From Streptomyces sp. NBC_01750 (GTDB lineage Bacteria; Actinomycetota; Actinomycetes; Streptomycetales; Streptomycetaceae), in NCBI RefSeq assembly GCF_035918095.1, contig NZ_CP109137.1, positions 3,040,001 through 3,104,000 of the forward strand: a stretch of 64,000 bases of DNA. The letters are read 5' to 3'. Under the pieces are notes generated by a model. That model was not told the DNA's origin and ran no database searches. It saw only the letters and a program-made list of their open reading frames with translations. This document shows, piece after piece, positions 63,372 to 64,000 of this stretch. The position numbers and the translations under genes are program-made. How positions within the stretch are numbered: the first letter of the stretch is position 1; each line of letters starts with the position of its first letter.

Positions 63372-64000
63372 TTACGCCTCGCGGCACAGAAGCAGCAGCG
63401 CCCGGTCGTCGTTGACGTCCTTGGCGACCGCCTCGATCAGATGCCAGGCCGCGCCCTCGAAGCCGGAGGCCACATACCGGTCGGCCTCGCCGGTGAGGCG
63501 GTCGATGCCCTCGCTGATGTCGCGTCCTGACGCCTCCACCAGGCCGTCCGTGAAGAGCATCAGTACGTCGCCGGGGCGCAGGGAGCCCTTGACCGGGTCG
63601 AACTGCGCAGCGTCGTAGACACCGAGCAGCGGGCCATCGGTGTCCTTCTCCTCCCAGCGGCCGCTGCCCGCGTGCAGCTGGAGCGCAGGGAGATGCCCCG
63701 CCGACAGCAGCTCGTAGTCGCCGGAGTCCAGGTCCAGGACGAGATGGATGGAGGTCGCGAAGCCCTCGTCCCAGTCCTGGCGGAGCAGATAGCCGTTGGC
63801 CGCGGGCAGGAAGCCGTGCGGCGGCAACGAGCCGAGCAGGCCGCCGAACGCGCCGGACAGGAGCAGCGCGCGAGAGCCGGCGTCCATGCCCTTGCCCGAG
63901 ACGTCGGTGAGGACGACCTCCAGGGTGCGGCCGCCGTTCGTACGGGCCGCGACCACGAAGTCGCCGGAGAAGGACTGGCCGCCCGCCGGGCGCAGCGCCA
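63372..64000 (-). CDS. SpoIIE/PP2C-type protein phosphatase, C-terminal part (runs off right edge)
   Basis: The C-terminal 209 residues of a PPM-family phosphatase. At the window edge the chain reads L-R-P-A-G-G-Q-S-F-S-G-D-F-V-V, the metal-binding G-G-D-F-type motif, followed by V-L-T-D-V-S-G-K-G-M-D-A with the second metal Asp, S-A-G-H-L-P near 95, and L-F-T-D-G-L-V-E-A-S near 145 with the last metal-site Asp. Such enzymes dephosphorylate anti-sigma-factor antagonists; the small HATPase encoded about 2.5 kb away may belong to the same type of circuit, but this is speculative. Sensor domains, if any, lie outside the window. The frame stays open to the edge. Confidence 0.9.
   Translation of the reverse strand, partial: ALRPAGGQSFSGDFVVAARTNGGRTLEVVLTDVSGKGMDAGSRALLLSGAFGGLLGSLPPHGFLPAANGYLLRQDWDEGFATSIHLVLDLDSGDYELLSAGHLPALQLHAGSGRWEEKDTDGPLLGVYDAAQFDPVKGSLRPGDVLMLFTDGLVEASGRDISEGIDRLTGEADRYVASGFEGAAWHLIEAVAKDVNDDRALLLLCREA

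Overview
This is chromosomal DNA of a Streptomyces-type actinomycete. The evidence is very high GC, strong G/C preference at third codon positions, frequent GTG and TTG starts, and a gene order I know from memory of the Streptomyces core chromosome: proA, proB, obg-rpmA-rplU, rne, radical-SAM pair, RodA-PBP2-MreDCB, ndk, folC, valS, clpX-clpP2-clpP1-tig. I see no rRNA, CRISPR array, insertion sequence, integrase or prophage module.

Layout. Positions 1-3.5 kb hold the 5' end of a conserved acidic protein (cut by the edge), proA, a small unknown gene and proB (proline synthesis). Positions 3.6-10.9 kb hold four minus-strand cell-surface polymer genes, several followed by their own hairpin: a family 2 glycosyltransferase, a membrane-anchored TagF-like polyol-phosphate polymerase, a fused cytidylyltransferase/dehydrogenase that looks like a CDP-ribitol synthase, and a family 4 glycosyltransferase. 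Positions 11-13.2 kb hold obg, rpmA and rplU. Positions 13.4-28.6 kb form a second polymer block: an unknown membrane-anchored protein, a hexapeptide acetyltransferase, a beta-propeller-like protein, a 2-epimerase, two glycosyltransferases, galE, a UDP-sugar 6-dehydrogenase, a family 2 glycosyltransferase, a Gfo/Idh/MocA oxidoreductase and a DegT-type aminotransferase. Five of these enzymes together match the complete WbpA-B-E-D-I (WlbA-type) route from UDP-GlcNAc to UDP-2,3-diacetamido-2,3-dideoxymannuronate. I infer that the two blocks make a secondary wall polymer combining ribitol phosphate and a diamino-uronic acid; no lipid-carrier starter enzyme, exporter or wall ligase is inside the window.

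Positions 28.9-45.3 kb hold RNase E/G with long repeat-rich arms, two radical-SAM-linked proteins with a duplicated membrane protein between them, a CYTH-CHAD protein, and the RodA/PBP2/MreD/MreC/MreB wall-elongation cluster. Positions 45.6-56.4 kb hold ndk, folC with a small membrane partner, valS, a proline-rich membrane protein, clpX, clpP2, clpP1 (with a sequence matching the ClgR activator site upstream) and tig. Two tRNA genes, Pro(UGG) and Gly(UCC), mark 56.6-56.9 kb.

Positions 57-64 kb look more variable: a secreted ricin-type lectin, a tiny membrane protein, a membrane acyltransferase, an HD-domain protein, the streptomycete trio of HATPase, Scr1-type HTH regulator and DUF397 protein, an amidase, and a SpoIIE-type phosphatase cut by the right edge. 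Perfect inverted repeats close most transcription units, and several of them overlap the final codons of genes.
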